Source: Paracentrotus lividus
Lineage: Eukaryota; Echinodermata; Echinoidea; Camarodonta; Echinidae
NCBI GenBank assembly: GCA_940671915.1
Contig: CALNVZ010003429.1
Span: forward strand, 22,641,635-22,705,634
Length of the DNA: 64,000 nt
Direction: 5' to 3'
The notes under the pieces were generated by a model. The model saw nothing but the letters and a program-made list of their open reading frames with translations, did not search any database and was not told the origin of the DNA. Positions 21,352 to 31,450 of the stretch are shown here, one piece after another. Position 1 is the first letter of the stretch. Every line of letters starts with the position of its first letter. The position numbers were made by a program, and so were the translations under genes.

Positions 21352-22134
21352 CCCTATTCAGACTGGGGGGGTCAATTTGACCCCCCCCCCTGTACAAAAT
21401 CCGCGACTGCCTCGCAACTGCTGCGAATCGAAACCTGGCGCTTTATGACTTTTTTCTTTTAAGTGCCCCGCAACTTTGACACCAAGTTCGAAAAAATCGG
21501 ACACTCCGTTGTTGCGTTACGCAACATTATGTAATCGCATGTCAGGCCAAAATTGAACGAAAATCGTCATTTTGCATGCGTTTGTGTACAAAATACTGCT
21601 TTTTTTCTAAATTGCTTTATAACACTGATAATTGTGTCTTCTGAGCCTTTTGATTCATTAAATTTGTCTTTATATTGATCAAAATACATTTCTCAAGCAT
21701 ATAAAATTACAAAACAAGAAATACATAACAATAAAAACAATAGAATACATAAGAAATTCATAAAACAATAGAATATAAAGAATCTATTTGAAATTTCTGA
21801 ATTTGTCAATTCAAAACTGTTGTCTATGCTACTCAGCAACTTTTAGAAAAATTTGGGCTTCATAACTATATTTATTAATGAAATATTAACGATTTCAATA
21901 AAAAAGCATCTACATGTAATTTGCATACGTGAGTATGCATAAATTAGCATAAATTAAATATGTGAAATTTTTTTTCAAAAAAACATATCAGCGACACCCT
22001 TTACATGTGCAGCGACGTTCGTGCAAATTTCACGGCAATCGGACCATCCGTGGCCGAGATCTCGGGGGGGGGTCAAATTGACCCCCCCCCCCCCCAGTCA
22101 AAATCTCCTCTTGAAAATGCCAGTCTGAATAGGG
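21352..22134. mobile_element. piggyBac-like 783-bp MITE (TTAA site), copy A only
   Basis: TTAA|CCCTATTCAGACTGG ... CCAGTCTGAATAGGG|TTAA. Next to each end lies a further inverted GGTCAATTTGACC with C- and G-runs. No transposase frame. Copy B has an unoccupied TTAA in the equivalent place (near 60,359). Confidence 0.85.
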
Positions 22135-22162
22135 TTAAATCATATCTTGTCACTTTTTCAAG

Positions 22163-22414
22163 GCTCGCATATTCAGCTATCTAACCAAAGACGATGGGGA
22201 GGAGTTTCCGGGCAAGCTAGCTGTGAACACCGTGGTAACATGCAGAAGCTTCAGAATGGAGAAGATCTTATTTCACAGATGGAGGACTATTTCAAGTTTC
22301 TCTCAGACAACTCCCTGAACACAGAAGGTCTCTGGACGGCACCAATATCTAAGACTCTGGGGCCTGGGCTTGATGGTGACGTGCTATTCCTGCTATCAGC
22401 CAAGTTACTGGAAG
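22163..22414 (+). pseudogene. Gene A exon 10, several frameshifts
   Basis: 252 bp against 254 in copy B, with one base lost near 22,220, one gained near 22,347 and two lost near 22,381. No single frame crosses it. In copy B the same exon is open. Confidence 0.85.
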
Positions 22415-22469
22415 GTATGGGCTATATTCTGTTCTCTCCCCCCTCTTTTTTTAGTGAGGTGGTGGAGGT

Positions 22470-22580
22470 GCACTGAGGGTTTCTGGACAGCACCGTACCA
22501 TGATTCCTTTGGATTGGGGTTGTTTGTGACTAGCTAGCTATTCTAGCTGTAAGCCAAGTTACATGAATCTAAGGGCTACA
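22470..22580 (+). pseudogene. Echo of exon 10 (gene A)
   Basis: GGTTTCTGGACAGCACCGTACC...GGATTGGGGTTG...AGCCAAGTTAC repeats the last about 110 bp of exon 10 just downstream of it. Copy B has a better-preserved version (60,757-60,885). Confidence 0.75.
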
Positions 22581-23254
22581 TTTTTTCTTGGGGAAGGAGG
22601 GGGGTCATTTCAAGTGCCAATCCAACAACTTCTTTAACACATTCTTTCTGATTGCTTGTTCAGTTTTCAAATTCCTTTTAAAAGTTAATTTTTCTTCTTT
22701 TATGAATTACATTTCAAATATTCTACATTTGATGGATGACTATCTGCCTAAGATGTGAAACCATTTTAACCAATCTTGATATAAACCTTGCATTGGTGAA
22801 TCTTTGTATACCATTTTCATTTCCCCTCTATATACATTTCTTGTCCCTCCCTCTCTCTCTCTCTCTCTCTATCTGATTCTTTAATAAGCCTAATTGTTGA
22901 TGGGATACAAATTGTGATTCATCAAATCAGATTGAGACACAAGTCACCAAGCAAACACAGCAAAGGGTCGAATTGGCAAAAAATATAAAATGTCAAATTT
23001 TAGGGGGAAATATTTTTTGATTTTTTGAATTTTCAATGTTTAATGTGTGGTCTGTAGAAAAATTGAGTGAAATTGATATTAGGGGAAAGTATTTAAAATG
23101 GATTATTCTGCCTATATCCTTGACTCTTTTCTGGCAGCTTTTGATATAATGAGTCAATTTATGTCCATCTAAAGGAGTTGTGAAGTAATTTTTTGACATT
23201 TTGAGAGTGTTTAATGTGATATAATATATTGCCCCTTTATGTTTTCATATATAG
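22581..23254 (+). other. End of copy A homology (intron 10)
   Basis: It aligns with copy B 60,886-61,892 minus the LINE fragment, includes a (CT)n tract at about 22,846-22,871, and stops matching at about 23,254 after GTTTTCAT. No exon 11 follows. Confidence 0.7.
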
Positions 23255-23418
23255 TTCTACCCTGAATCATTCTCTAGCACTCCCCTTTCCCTTTCTCTTT
23301 CTTTCTGTTGGTTCATGTAAGTTCAAATTTCATAGAAATGACAGACATAAGAATTCTCCAAGTATCCATGGATTTCTACTTTTCGCAATCTCAGAAAAAG
23401 AAAAAGAAAAAACTTCTC

Positions 23419-23668
23419 TATACTGCCCCTACTTTCACAAAAGGAAGCAATCTCTTAACCAATAGGGACATTTTCTGTTAAAGAGCAAAATGTATTTTAC
23501 ATGTACATTGATGTCAATGTGGTCTCATGATGCCTTGCCTTGAATATCTCGAAGCAGAATAAACGTTTGTAAATCTGGATAGCACTATTTGGAATGTAAA
23601 AAACATCAAAAACTCAAAATTGATAGATGTATGTCAGTTGCTTCCTTTTGTCCAAGTAGGGCAGTATA
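23419..23668. mobile_element. MITE with TATACTGCC termini (copy 1)
   Basis: The inverted ends TATACTGCC...ACAAAAGGAAGCAA and TTGCTTCCTTTTGT...GGCAGTATA enclose GACATTTTCTG and AAAACATCAAAAACTCAAAA segments. The same family is at 62,905-63,175 with unrelated flanks, so the two insertions are independent. Confidence 0.75.
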
Positions 23669-23893
23669 TCTCAAATGCATTTTACTCAGAAAAGCAATTT
23701 GTGAGATACATGTAGATCAATTTACCATCACATTTTATAATACCAACACCCACTGGGGATAGGGTTCCCACTCTAATTGGTAAACCTGTAAATCAAAGGA
23801 AAGTCAGGCAATTTGATAACATTTTTATATCGAGGAAGTACATGTACATGTAGGTTTCATGCCTAATTATTTAACAAATACGTTTCTTTTTAG

Positions 23894-24128
23894 ATGGGTC
23901 TGCATGTTTTGAATGTCAGTGGCAACAACCTAGATGACATCTCAGAGCTTGGCATCTTACGTAACATCATGCAGTTTGTCGCTTCGGACAACAAGTTTCG
24001 TGACTTGAGGGCGCTCTCCGCTCTCATCGGTTCCTGGCCCAAGATCTGGAGGCTGGAACTGGTGGGCAACCCCATCTGCAATAAGGCGAAGTACAGGGAC
24101 AGAGTGATTGTCATGAACAGTAAACTAG
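23894..24128 (+). CDS. PPP1R42-like exon (LRR part)
   Basis: Acceptor TTTTTAG and donor G|GTGAG, 78 codons plus one base. The ATG at the exon edge is an internal Met by homology and not necessarily the start. Confidence 0.8.
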
Positions 24129-26282
24129 GTGAGAAAGGAGTACCAGTCTTCTATTTTTTTCAAGCTCACCTGAACGAAATGCACAGTTTCATGGTCCGTC
24201 GTCCCTGAACTGTGTAAAAAAAAATTTTACTTGTCTTACTGAATACTTTTCTGAACGTTAAACATACTTGAAAGGTCTTTCTTGAATGAAGAGTATTTAC
24301 ATTTGTTCAAATTTGCTATCCATTTGCCACGTTCTTCACTTTTCAGAAATACACAGCTGGATACTAGCTTTATAAGACTCACCTAAAGCAATCTGTGGGG
24401 TGTAACACAAAGACTTACGATTGTTAAAAAGTTACGATTGATTTTTTTTTTCTCGGTAGCCACATGATGGACAGGATGCTCCAAAGTTGATGATCCTTAA
24501 TCCCAACTCTAGCCCTAATCATATCCAAATCCTAATCCATGACTGTACCTGGTTTCCAAATGAGGCTACCGAGAAAAAAAAATCAATCGTAACTTTTTAT
24601 CAATCGTAAGTCTTTGTGTTACAGGGCACTAAACTTACTGAAATAGGCCTATTTACCATCTAGCTGGCAAGGGGAATGGTCATTGATCAATTTATTTTAT
24701 TTTTGTATTGTTAATTGACTTCTGATATAATTAATACTCGATGAGCAAGCAAAAAATTTGTGGTCCCAAAATTAAGACATTGTTCTAAGATTGTGCATTA
24801 TTTTGGGTACCTGCTTGTAGAAAAATTATGTATACTCTTTAGTGTGCAAGAGCTCTATTAAACTTTATAGTCTTTATTTTATTGATGTATGTGTGTATGG
24901 TTTGTTTATTGCAGCTGTGTTGGACGGAAGAGAGGTCAGCGAAACTGAGAAGAATTTCCTGATAAGCTGGAAGGAAGCAAAGGATGCGAAGAAACGGCAA
25001 CGGTTAGAAGAAGCTAACCGCATCATGGAAAGCAGTCAAGAAAATATTATTGCTGTGCAATCACGTAAGTTTATTTCAGCTGCCAATCAAGTAAAACAGG
25101 AGATTTAATTTTCTTAGTGCATGTATTTCCTGTATATAAAATTATATGTCAAACCAACCCCCCCCCCAAAAAAAAAAAAAAAAAAAAAATAGCAGAATAC
25201 ATTGGCAGGGAAAAATAAAAACAAAAATTACAAAATTTCTTGATAAAAATGAGAGTAAAAGAAATTAATAAAAGTCTTCCTGACTTTCTACTAATGACTC
25301 TTCTATTACATTTATTTGTACTCATTAGCTTTCACAGAGTCATGATTCTTATATTCTGTATGATCATAAAAATTTACCTCTCTCTCAATTTTTGTATAGA
25401 ACGTGAGCTTCCGCCCGTCTTGCCACCCAACGGCTCTCGCTGGAACCGATCGGCCGCTCCGAACAAGGTCTACATGATGCCCGGCATGGTCGGGGGTAAG
25501 AAGAAGTTTGATGCGGTTCTCGCCAAGTCCCACGTGCCAGCCTCCGCTCCACAACCCCCTGGAGCCCTCACCCTAGGTCGAAGAGCTTAACGGATTTAGA
25601 ACGCCCATCAAGGTAAGATGTTAAAAAAAATCTTGAGTGATGATGAAAATAATTGACCACCAGGGTTCAGTAACACCTAGGTTTGCATTTGATTGCTAAA
25701 TTTCTATGGCCAATCAAAGTCATTGTTACATGTGCTTGCTGTTCACAATATTGAGCAGTAGCCAATTAGAATTGTTCTTCGGGGGCTCTGGATGTGTAAG
25801 AATAATTTGATAAGGTCTAATATGTGCCAAATTTGAATGAATGATATTAATGTAATTTATGTAGTGCCACATCCATTCTGTTGAGTGCTGAATACTCATG
25901 GAACAGACTGAAATGTTTTTACATGTTTCTTATTAAAAATGAATAGGAAGTTAAACACCTTGATTTCTCTAGGAAGGCCATTTCATGATTTACATTTGAA
26001 GAACAAGGATGAGACTTAAGAAATAACAATATTATGTTTTCATTGTATCAGATTGTGTCATCAAGACGTAGTTTACTAAAAGCATCATAAATTGGAGACA
26101 ACTGTAAAATCCAAACATTTGTCAATGCAATGACTGATTGTTATTTTATTTTTATTTTTTTCAGGCACATGCCAATGCCTCCTCACCATCCAGTCTTCCC
26201 ACCTGATGAGCCCCCCATGAATGGCTTACCCAATGGAGAACCAGACTTTAATCTCACTGGATATGTCATCCCCATCTCCTAA
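23894..26282 (+). CDS. PPP1R42-like leucine-rich-repeat protein, 3' exons
   Basis: Visible exons are 23,894-24,128, 24,915-25,064, 25,400-25,612 and 26,165-26,282. The first encodes two leucine-rich repeats plus cap (LHVLNVSGNNLDDISEL, WRLELVGNPICN, YRDRVIV). The second reads LDGREVSETEKNFLISWKEAKDAKK, strongly like the PPP1R42 (LRRC67) LRR C-cap region. Human PPP1R42 is about 309 residues with several more N-terminal repeats, so the 5' exons are missing here. They are either beyond the left edge or lost when copy A arrived. The third exon stops at TAA 25,588-25,590 after GALTLGRRA. A one-base shift there would open a frame RSKSLTDLERPS into exon 4, which is open for 38 codons to TAA 26,280-26,282. 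PPP1R42 binds protein phosphatase 1 at microtubule-organising centres in vertebrates. Confidence 0.8.
24395..24629. mobile_element. Foldback MITE in PPP1R42-like intron
   Basis: Arms TGTAACACAAAGACTTACGA and the reverse complement at 24,604-24,623 extend inward through ATTGATTTTTTTTTCTCGGTAG / CTACCGAG. The right end GTTACAGGGCAC matches the ends of 28,408-28,560. Confidence 0.75.
24915..25064 (+). CDS. PPP1R42-like exon (LRR cap, Lys-rich)
   Basis: Acceptor ATTGCAG and donor C|GTAAGT, phase 1 to phase 1. It ends in a charged helix KDAKKRQRLEEANRIMESSQ. Confidence 0.8.
25400..25590 (+). CDS. PPP1R42-like exon (Pro-rich tail)
   Basis: GC-rich compared with its surroundings. Encodes RELPPVLPPNGSRW through GALTLGRRA and stops at 25,588. 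A strong donor AAG|GTAAGA follows at 25,613, which suggests the true exon ends there and that the stop may result from a frameshift. Confidence 0.7.
26165..26282 (+). CDS. PPP1R42-like last exon, or 3' UTR exon
   Basis: After TTTTTTTCAG one frame is open: HMPMPPHHPVFPPDEPPMNG to GYVIPIS and stop. It needs phase 2 from the previous exon, which the annotated frame does not give. It is either coding after a frameshift upstream or a spliced 3' UTR. Confidence 0.5.
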
Positions 26283-27430
26283 GACACCCCTGCTATCACT
26301 TAATGGAATAATCCAATACACTGAAATAACATCAGGTTAAGGAACAGTCTATTGTGGATAAAGGGTGAATACTTTCTGCTGGAAAGGGAAATGTCATCAT
26401 GTCTTTATTTGAACCTTGTGCACTGTGTGACAACTCTATTGGGAAAACACCCCTGCTATCACACAATGGACTAGTCCAGTAAACTGAAACAGCATTGGAT
26501 CTCGGAACAGTCTATTGTGAATATTGGGTGAACATTTTGCTGATTTTACATGTGATGTGAATGAGAGAACTATCTTCACGAAATGACAATTTCTCTTCCT
26601 GAGAAAATGCCCTTGCTATCACATAATGGACCATTCCAGTGCAATGAAGCAGCTTTGGGTGTAGGAGCAGTCTATTGTGGATATGGCGTGAATATTTGGC
26701 AGATTTTAAACCTGATGGCTTTATGAGAAAACTTTATACACGGATTAAAACCTTGTGGTAAAGCACCACTTATGACATAATGGACACTTCCAGCAGAGTG
26801 ACACACCACTGGTTAAAACCAGTCTATTGTGGATTTAGAGTGTATTTTTTGACAGGATTGAAACCTGATGCACTGTTCATGCAGTCTTTTAAACGCCCCT
26901 GTGTGCCCACATACTATCGACTTTCCCTGAACGCTGACATAACATTAGATGTTGGAACATGGCTATTGTCAATGTAGGTGTCTTTTGGGTCGATTTTAAA
27001 TGGTTATTTGCACACGGTGTGACATCTGCTTCTTGTAAAACACACCTGTGTGCCCGCTATTAGCTCTTCCAACACTCTGAAATAACTTTGAATGTGGAAG
27101 CAGTGGAATATAATGTGATTACTGTGGTTATTTTCGCGGTGGTTATATTTTCCAGAATTTTGCAATTCCATCTTTCCACTTCAAAATAAGACCATTTATA
27201 GCAATGAAAACATTACGAAAATTGCGAAGTTATTCACTCACGAATTTCCCAAAATAGTCAAAATAACGAAAATATCTGTATGTGGAATTATTGGCTTATA
27301 CCTTTTTTGAAAAGTGGGCATATCATCTCCAACTACATGTAGATGTATTATAACACCCCTGCTTTCCAATATTGACTGTCCCAGTATAATGAAATGGTAT
27401 TAACTGCTGGAAGAGTGTATTATTAAATAG
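26283..27430 (+). repeat. Degenerate array of about 155-bp repeats after PPP1R42-like gene
   Basis: At least seven units start near 26,287, 26,452, 26,607, 26,763, 26,893, 27,043 and 27,352. Shared words are ACACCCCTGCTATCAC, AATGGA..A.TCCA, and ACAGTCTATTGTGGATA. Probably transcribed as 3' UTR of the PPP1R42-like gene, though no certain poly(A) site is seen. Confidence 0.75.
27122..27301. mobile_element. Old TA-type MITE copy
   Basis: CTGTGGTTATTTTCGCGGTGG at the left and ...ATTATTGGCTTATA at the right resemble 41,627-41,825, with many substitutions. It interrupts the 155-bp repeat array. Confidence 0.6.
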
Positions 27431-29819
27431 GGAGTATCATGTTGGCAGAGTGCAAAATGGTAAATACTTAGTAGTTTTTAATCAATTTTGCTATGTGTTA
27501 AAGCGAAATATTGATTAACTTTTCTTTATTTATCTATCGACAATATCTTGAAAATGGCTTATGAGCCCATTCAACAATTTATACTTTAATTGATTAATTT
27601 ATGATTTAAACTTGTACATTTCTATTGCACATTCACATACATGTATATTCCGTCCATTATCTACACACTATGAAATATTGAGATAATACTTTGAAAATAC
27701 TTGAATGAGTTCTCTCGACAATTTTCAATACAATTTATGTCAATGATATTATTGTTTGTTTGTTGCAATATTAATATTATGTATGTTACTTGTATGTTAT
27801 TACTTTCTTGAAAAACTCTACAGCAATTAATGTTTTGATGATTTGAATGCTGCAATGTTGTTATTTTACCCCAAAGTATTAAAAAAAATTCTGATAAACA
27901 TTAATTTTCACACTGTAATGAAGGAGGTAAATCGGATGGATGATAATTCACAGCATTTGTAAAGAGCCACATTTCTGTTCAAAACATTCAAATGCACTAG
28001 CTCTTTGAATTAATGTTTAATTCCTACACATCCGCTCACTGAAATCATTTGCGTGTACAGGTATTCATTATTTTGCTATTGTGGTAATTGCTACATGTGC
28101 CTATGTTTTACTCTATACACAAATTCCCAGATTACTGGTAACTGAAACCTGAGCGCCACAGTTTTAGCCCAATCCTTATCCTAATCACAAGGTAACCCTA
28201 ACCCTATCGTTATACATCTTTAAGAAGATACTGGTAGCACAGGAAATCGGTATGGTAATCTGGTATTTTTTACTAACATTAGCAACTGTTGCTCTGGGCC
28301 TTTGATAAAGATATAGGTGACACTAGTAGGCTTAAATTTTGAGGTTTATGACTGTGTTTTATGCTGATCTGGTTTTAGGGTTAGGATAAAGTACAGTGTT
28401 GAGTAAAGTGCCCTGTAACATAAAGATGTACAAACAATAGCAAATCGATAGTAGCCAATCAGGGTACTTGTTGCATAGACTTTTTGTATAAAAGTCTCAC
28501 TGTGACCCAATCAGAATGGTTGTTTCAAATTTACAATTGACTCTCTATGTTACAGGGCACAGGTCTGAAGTTAACAGTTCTATCAGTGCTAGGAATTGAA
28601 TAAGGTTCAGTTGCCATTGGAGAAAAATGCTGATTAACCATCCTATCATATCCATGTTACCTTTGACCCAATTTTTTTTTCTGATCTTATTTCAACTGCT
28701 ACCTTGGCAAAAACCATGAAACGTTTATTTATCGAGGAATGAGAATTTACAACATCTGAATTTTGAGTGAAGACATACATTTGTACCAGTAATAGGTGGG
28801 GGTGGATTTAATCTGTGATTTTTTTACTTGACACTTGATAGCATTTGGGCATTATTAGAAGTAATGAAGTTGAAGATAATTTGCAAAGTGCCTTTCTATA
28901 CAATGGTAAAATATATGTTTCTGATATTTTAAACGATTCTTGTTTATCTCCAGTTTCACCAACTTTTGAAATTAATGTTATTAGTAAAATGTTACTGTTC
29001 TTTTTGCGCTGTACATCTTCTATTACCCTTCATCTCTATCTTTATTATTCTTTATAGACTCCATATTCTCTCTTTCTCTCTCTCTCGCTAGCTCTCACTG
29101 ACCTGCTCCTCAAAATATATTTCATATATTAGTACTGTCATTTTCATGTACTTCTTTAAGAGGTTGAACTTGATAATATCATTTTGAAATGTTATGAAAA
29201 TAATTTGTTAGATCGATTATCTAGTGTACATTTTCTTTATATTGAAATTTTGATATTTATACATGAATTAGAATGGTTATTTAATTTATTTGATTATTAT
29301 TTGATCATGACTTAACATTTGGAGTTCAGAGTTACCATGTTTATAAAAAGAAAACATAAGATGTGCTTTAATTTGAAAAGGGAGTTGATGGGCAGCACAC
29401 ATTGCAGTTTTTTTCTTTCTTACATGATCTACACACAAAAAAATAATTATAACAGAGTATCAAACCTAAAGGAATTTGTCGTGGGTTCAAATCCCGCCCG
29501 GGCAGCCTGTGATTTTTTTCATAGCTGTCTGGTTTCAAATTTATCACATAGCAGTTGTGTGTGTTTCTACTAACATGGTTTCTACCGTTGGAGACAAATG
29601 AATAAATTTCTTGTCTAGAACAGAGTACTTTGTATTTTGGTAATTATGTCATATTTTTGACATGGTGTTTTGGGTTCCAGATCATGCATTTCCAAAGGGG
29701 CTGCTAATTTTTTTGAAGGTTCATAAATCTGTATTAACAAATTTCTTATTCCCAAAAGCTTTATATTTAATTGAAAAAGAAATCGTGGCCAGGCTGGATT
29801 AAAAATGTTGACCCATAAG
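27431..29819. other. AT-rich gene-free spacer between the copies
   Basis: No coding sequence seen. It holds the MITE at 28,408-28,560, a weak foldback at about 28,127-28,266, a (CT)n tract near 29,068-29,087 and a B-box-like GGTTCAAATCCCG at 29,485-29,497. Confidence 0.5.
28408..28560. mobile_element. MITE with GTGCCCTGTAACA termini
   Basis: GTGCCCTGTAACATA at the left and TATGTTACAGGGCAC at the right. The interior AATAGTAGCCAATCA-like segment is shared with 12,119-12,225. Confidence 0.75.
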
Positions 29820-31450
29820 GAGCAAAAGGCCAAAGTGAAGCCGCATCGGTTGAAAGCGAAAAAAAAAAAAAAAAAAACTTTATAAATTAATTAAACCAAA
29901 TCTTCTTTAACCCATCTGCAGTGAATATGATTGGGGTATATAATATGGGATATATGATACAGTACTTATGAATGATATGTACTATTTCATAATTTAAAAC
30001 TACAAATGATTACAAGATCATACATTTTTTAATGCTATACATGAATGAATCGACGATTATAAGTTGCACTCTGATTTGAAATGTTGCTCTATATTCAGCT
30101 TTTCCTGTGGAAAATTGTATAATTGGTTTATAAACTTGTATATTTCTGTCGCCAAATAAAGTTTGACTATCATTCCGTTCAAGTGAAGTTGATTTGATCT
30201 TTGTTTATTTCATCTTGCATGTTTTCCCATATATTAAAATCTACATATACACTCAACCTTGCTTATTAAAATCGAAAGCCTTTTCAAGTCATCTTCTATT
30301 TATATTGTTGAATGCTTCATAAAACAAACCTTTTCTATTAAAGTCAAACATATTTTCTCAGTCCCAACAGAATTGGGGAAGGTTGACTCTTTCACATTGA
30401 AGGAAAATCCTTGAGAGAACATTAAAAACTGTCAATTAAAACCACATAGGAACCCCCCCAAAAAAAAACAACAACAAAAAAACAACTGCGTAAACATTTG
30501 CGCCTAGTGGGAGGCAATTGGTACTTGGTATGTTGTCCATTCGAAATACTCAAAGAGTTTATAGACAGGAGACCTTTAGAGGGTGGCCACTAAGACAGGT
30601 TTGACTGTAATAATTATGCTCTGAATGATAGCAGCAAAGCCTCAAACTAAAGAAACTGTTGAAAGGCTGGTGAGCTGCAGTGTAGAAAAAAAAAATAAGA
30701 CAAGGGAACAAAATAATCAAACTAACAAAAGATTTTTTTTTTTTTTTTTTTTGGGGGGGGGGGGAGGAGAGTAAAAACCGGCATCTTTACCTGCTGAGAG
30801 CCATATCATAAGTTTATTGCAGACATGGACCTAGGGGTGGTCGATGGCCTAAGCAGGGGATCTGACAAAACCCTTTCATCCCCCCCCCCTCCAACGTAAT
30901 TTCCTAAAGTACTGTTTTAGCAGGGGCTACTGAGCATTTTTGAAAGTGGAGGGGCTGAGTGCAAAGTGCGGGGGCTGAACAGGCTAAAAATCACATATCT
31001 TTGGTTGTTTTTGCATTATTGTACACGTTTGCTGAAAAAAAGTAGGGGGAGTGGCTTCAGGCTCCGCGGCCCCTGTTAAGTGCATGAACACCTGTCTGGC
31101 TCAAGTTTTTTTTTTTTTTATTATCACTATAATATGATCTTTAAATGTAGAGAAAAAATTAAAGAAAGAAGATTACTGTACCATATTGATCATGTTAGGA
31201 GGAATTACATTTTGCACATATGATTATACAGTATTCCCTGCAAGAATTGCAAAATGATAGAGAGGCAGCTTATGCTATAATAAATAAGGCAAAATTTGTG
31301 GCGAAATGCAAGAAAAAAAAATATTACCGGTATCATTTGCGATATTTAATCGCGTCTGACACGCAGACTACGAGTTATCTACAGCTGATATGAATATGGC
31401 GGCGGTTTCCTGGATCTGTTGATGTTGACCCTCTTTAACTTGGATTTTAC
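29820..31450. other. Gene-free 5' part of copy B
   Basis: Aligns with 1-118 and 929-2,380 of copy A. It has T/G runs near 30,736-30,763 and C-runs near 30,880. No gene seen. Confidence 0.6.

Larger units (their letters stand above)
8360..22414 (+). pseudogene. VWA and Cache domain protein, copy A (truncated, frameshifted; CACHD1/CG16868-like)
   Basis: Ten exons are visible: 8,360-8,545; 9,174-9,323; 10,805-10,956; 15,426-15,578; 16,308-16,472; 17,539-17,667; 18,375-18,503; 19,019-19,139; 19,915-20,018; 22,163-22,414. Exons 1-7 are open and phase-matched. They encode a signal peptide (residues 1 to about 24), the region before the VWA fold with the WQYF.S.EG motif typical of the CACHD1 and alpha2-delta family, and the first MIDAS motif D-C-S-Y-S. 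Exon 8 lacks one G relative to copy B, so the frame runs to a TGA at 19,092-19,094 (predicted 379 residues, without the last MIDAS Asp and without the Cache domain). Exon 10 has at least three further indels, and exons 11 onward are absent. What remains could still make a short secreted protein, but pseudogene is the better reading. Confidence 0.7.
1..23254 (+). repeat. Segmental duplication, copy A
   Basis: Copy A is collinear with 29,820-61,892: the same intergenic sequence, the same VWA/Cache exons and the same antisense nested gene in the same order. Homology begins at base 1 (compare 29,820) and so may extend beyond the left edge. It stops near 23,254, in the intron after exon 10. The copies differ by many insertions of transposons and by intron divergence. 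An unmerged second haplotype is an alternative explanation, but different right ends and different insertions in each copy favour a real duplication. Confidence 0.85.

Noticed and set aside
20762..21397. 211-residue ORF on the - strand
   Set aside because: Lies within two inverted units of a foldback element plus the next element; no domain and absent from copy B.
28170..28215. Telomere-like CCCTAACCCTA words
   Set aside because: Only about two imperfect units inside a weak foldback; not an interstitial telomere array.
29470..29510. Second tRNA or SINE head
   Set aside because: Only a B-box-like GGTTCAAATCCCG is present; no A box at the right distance.
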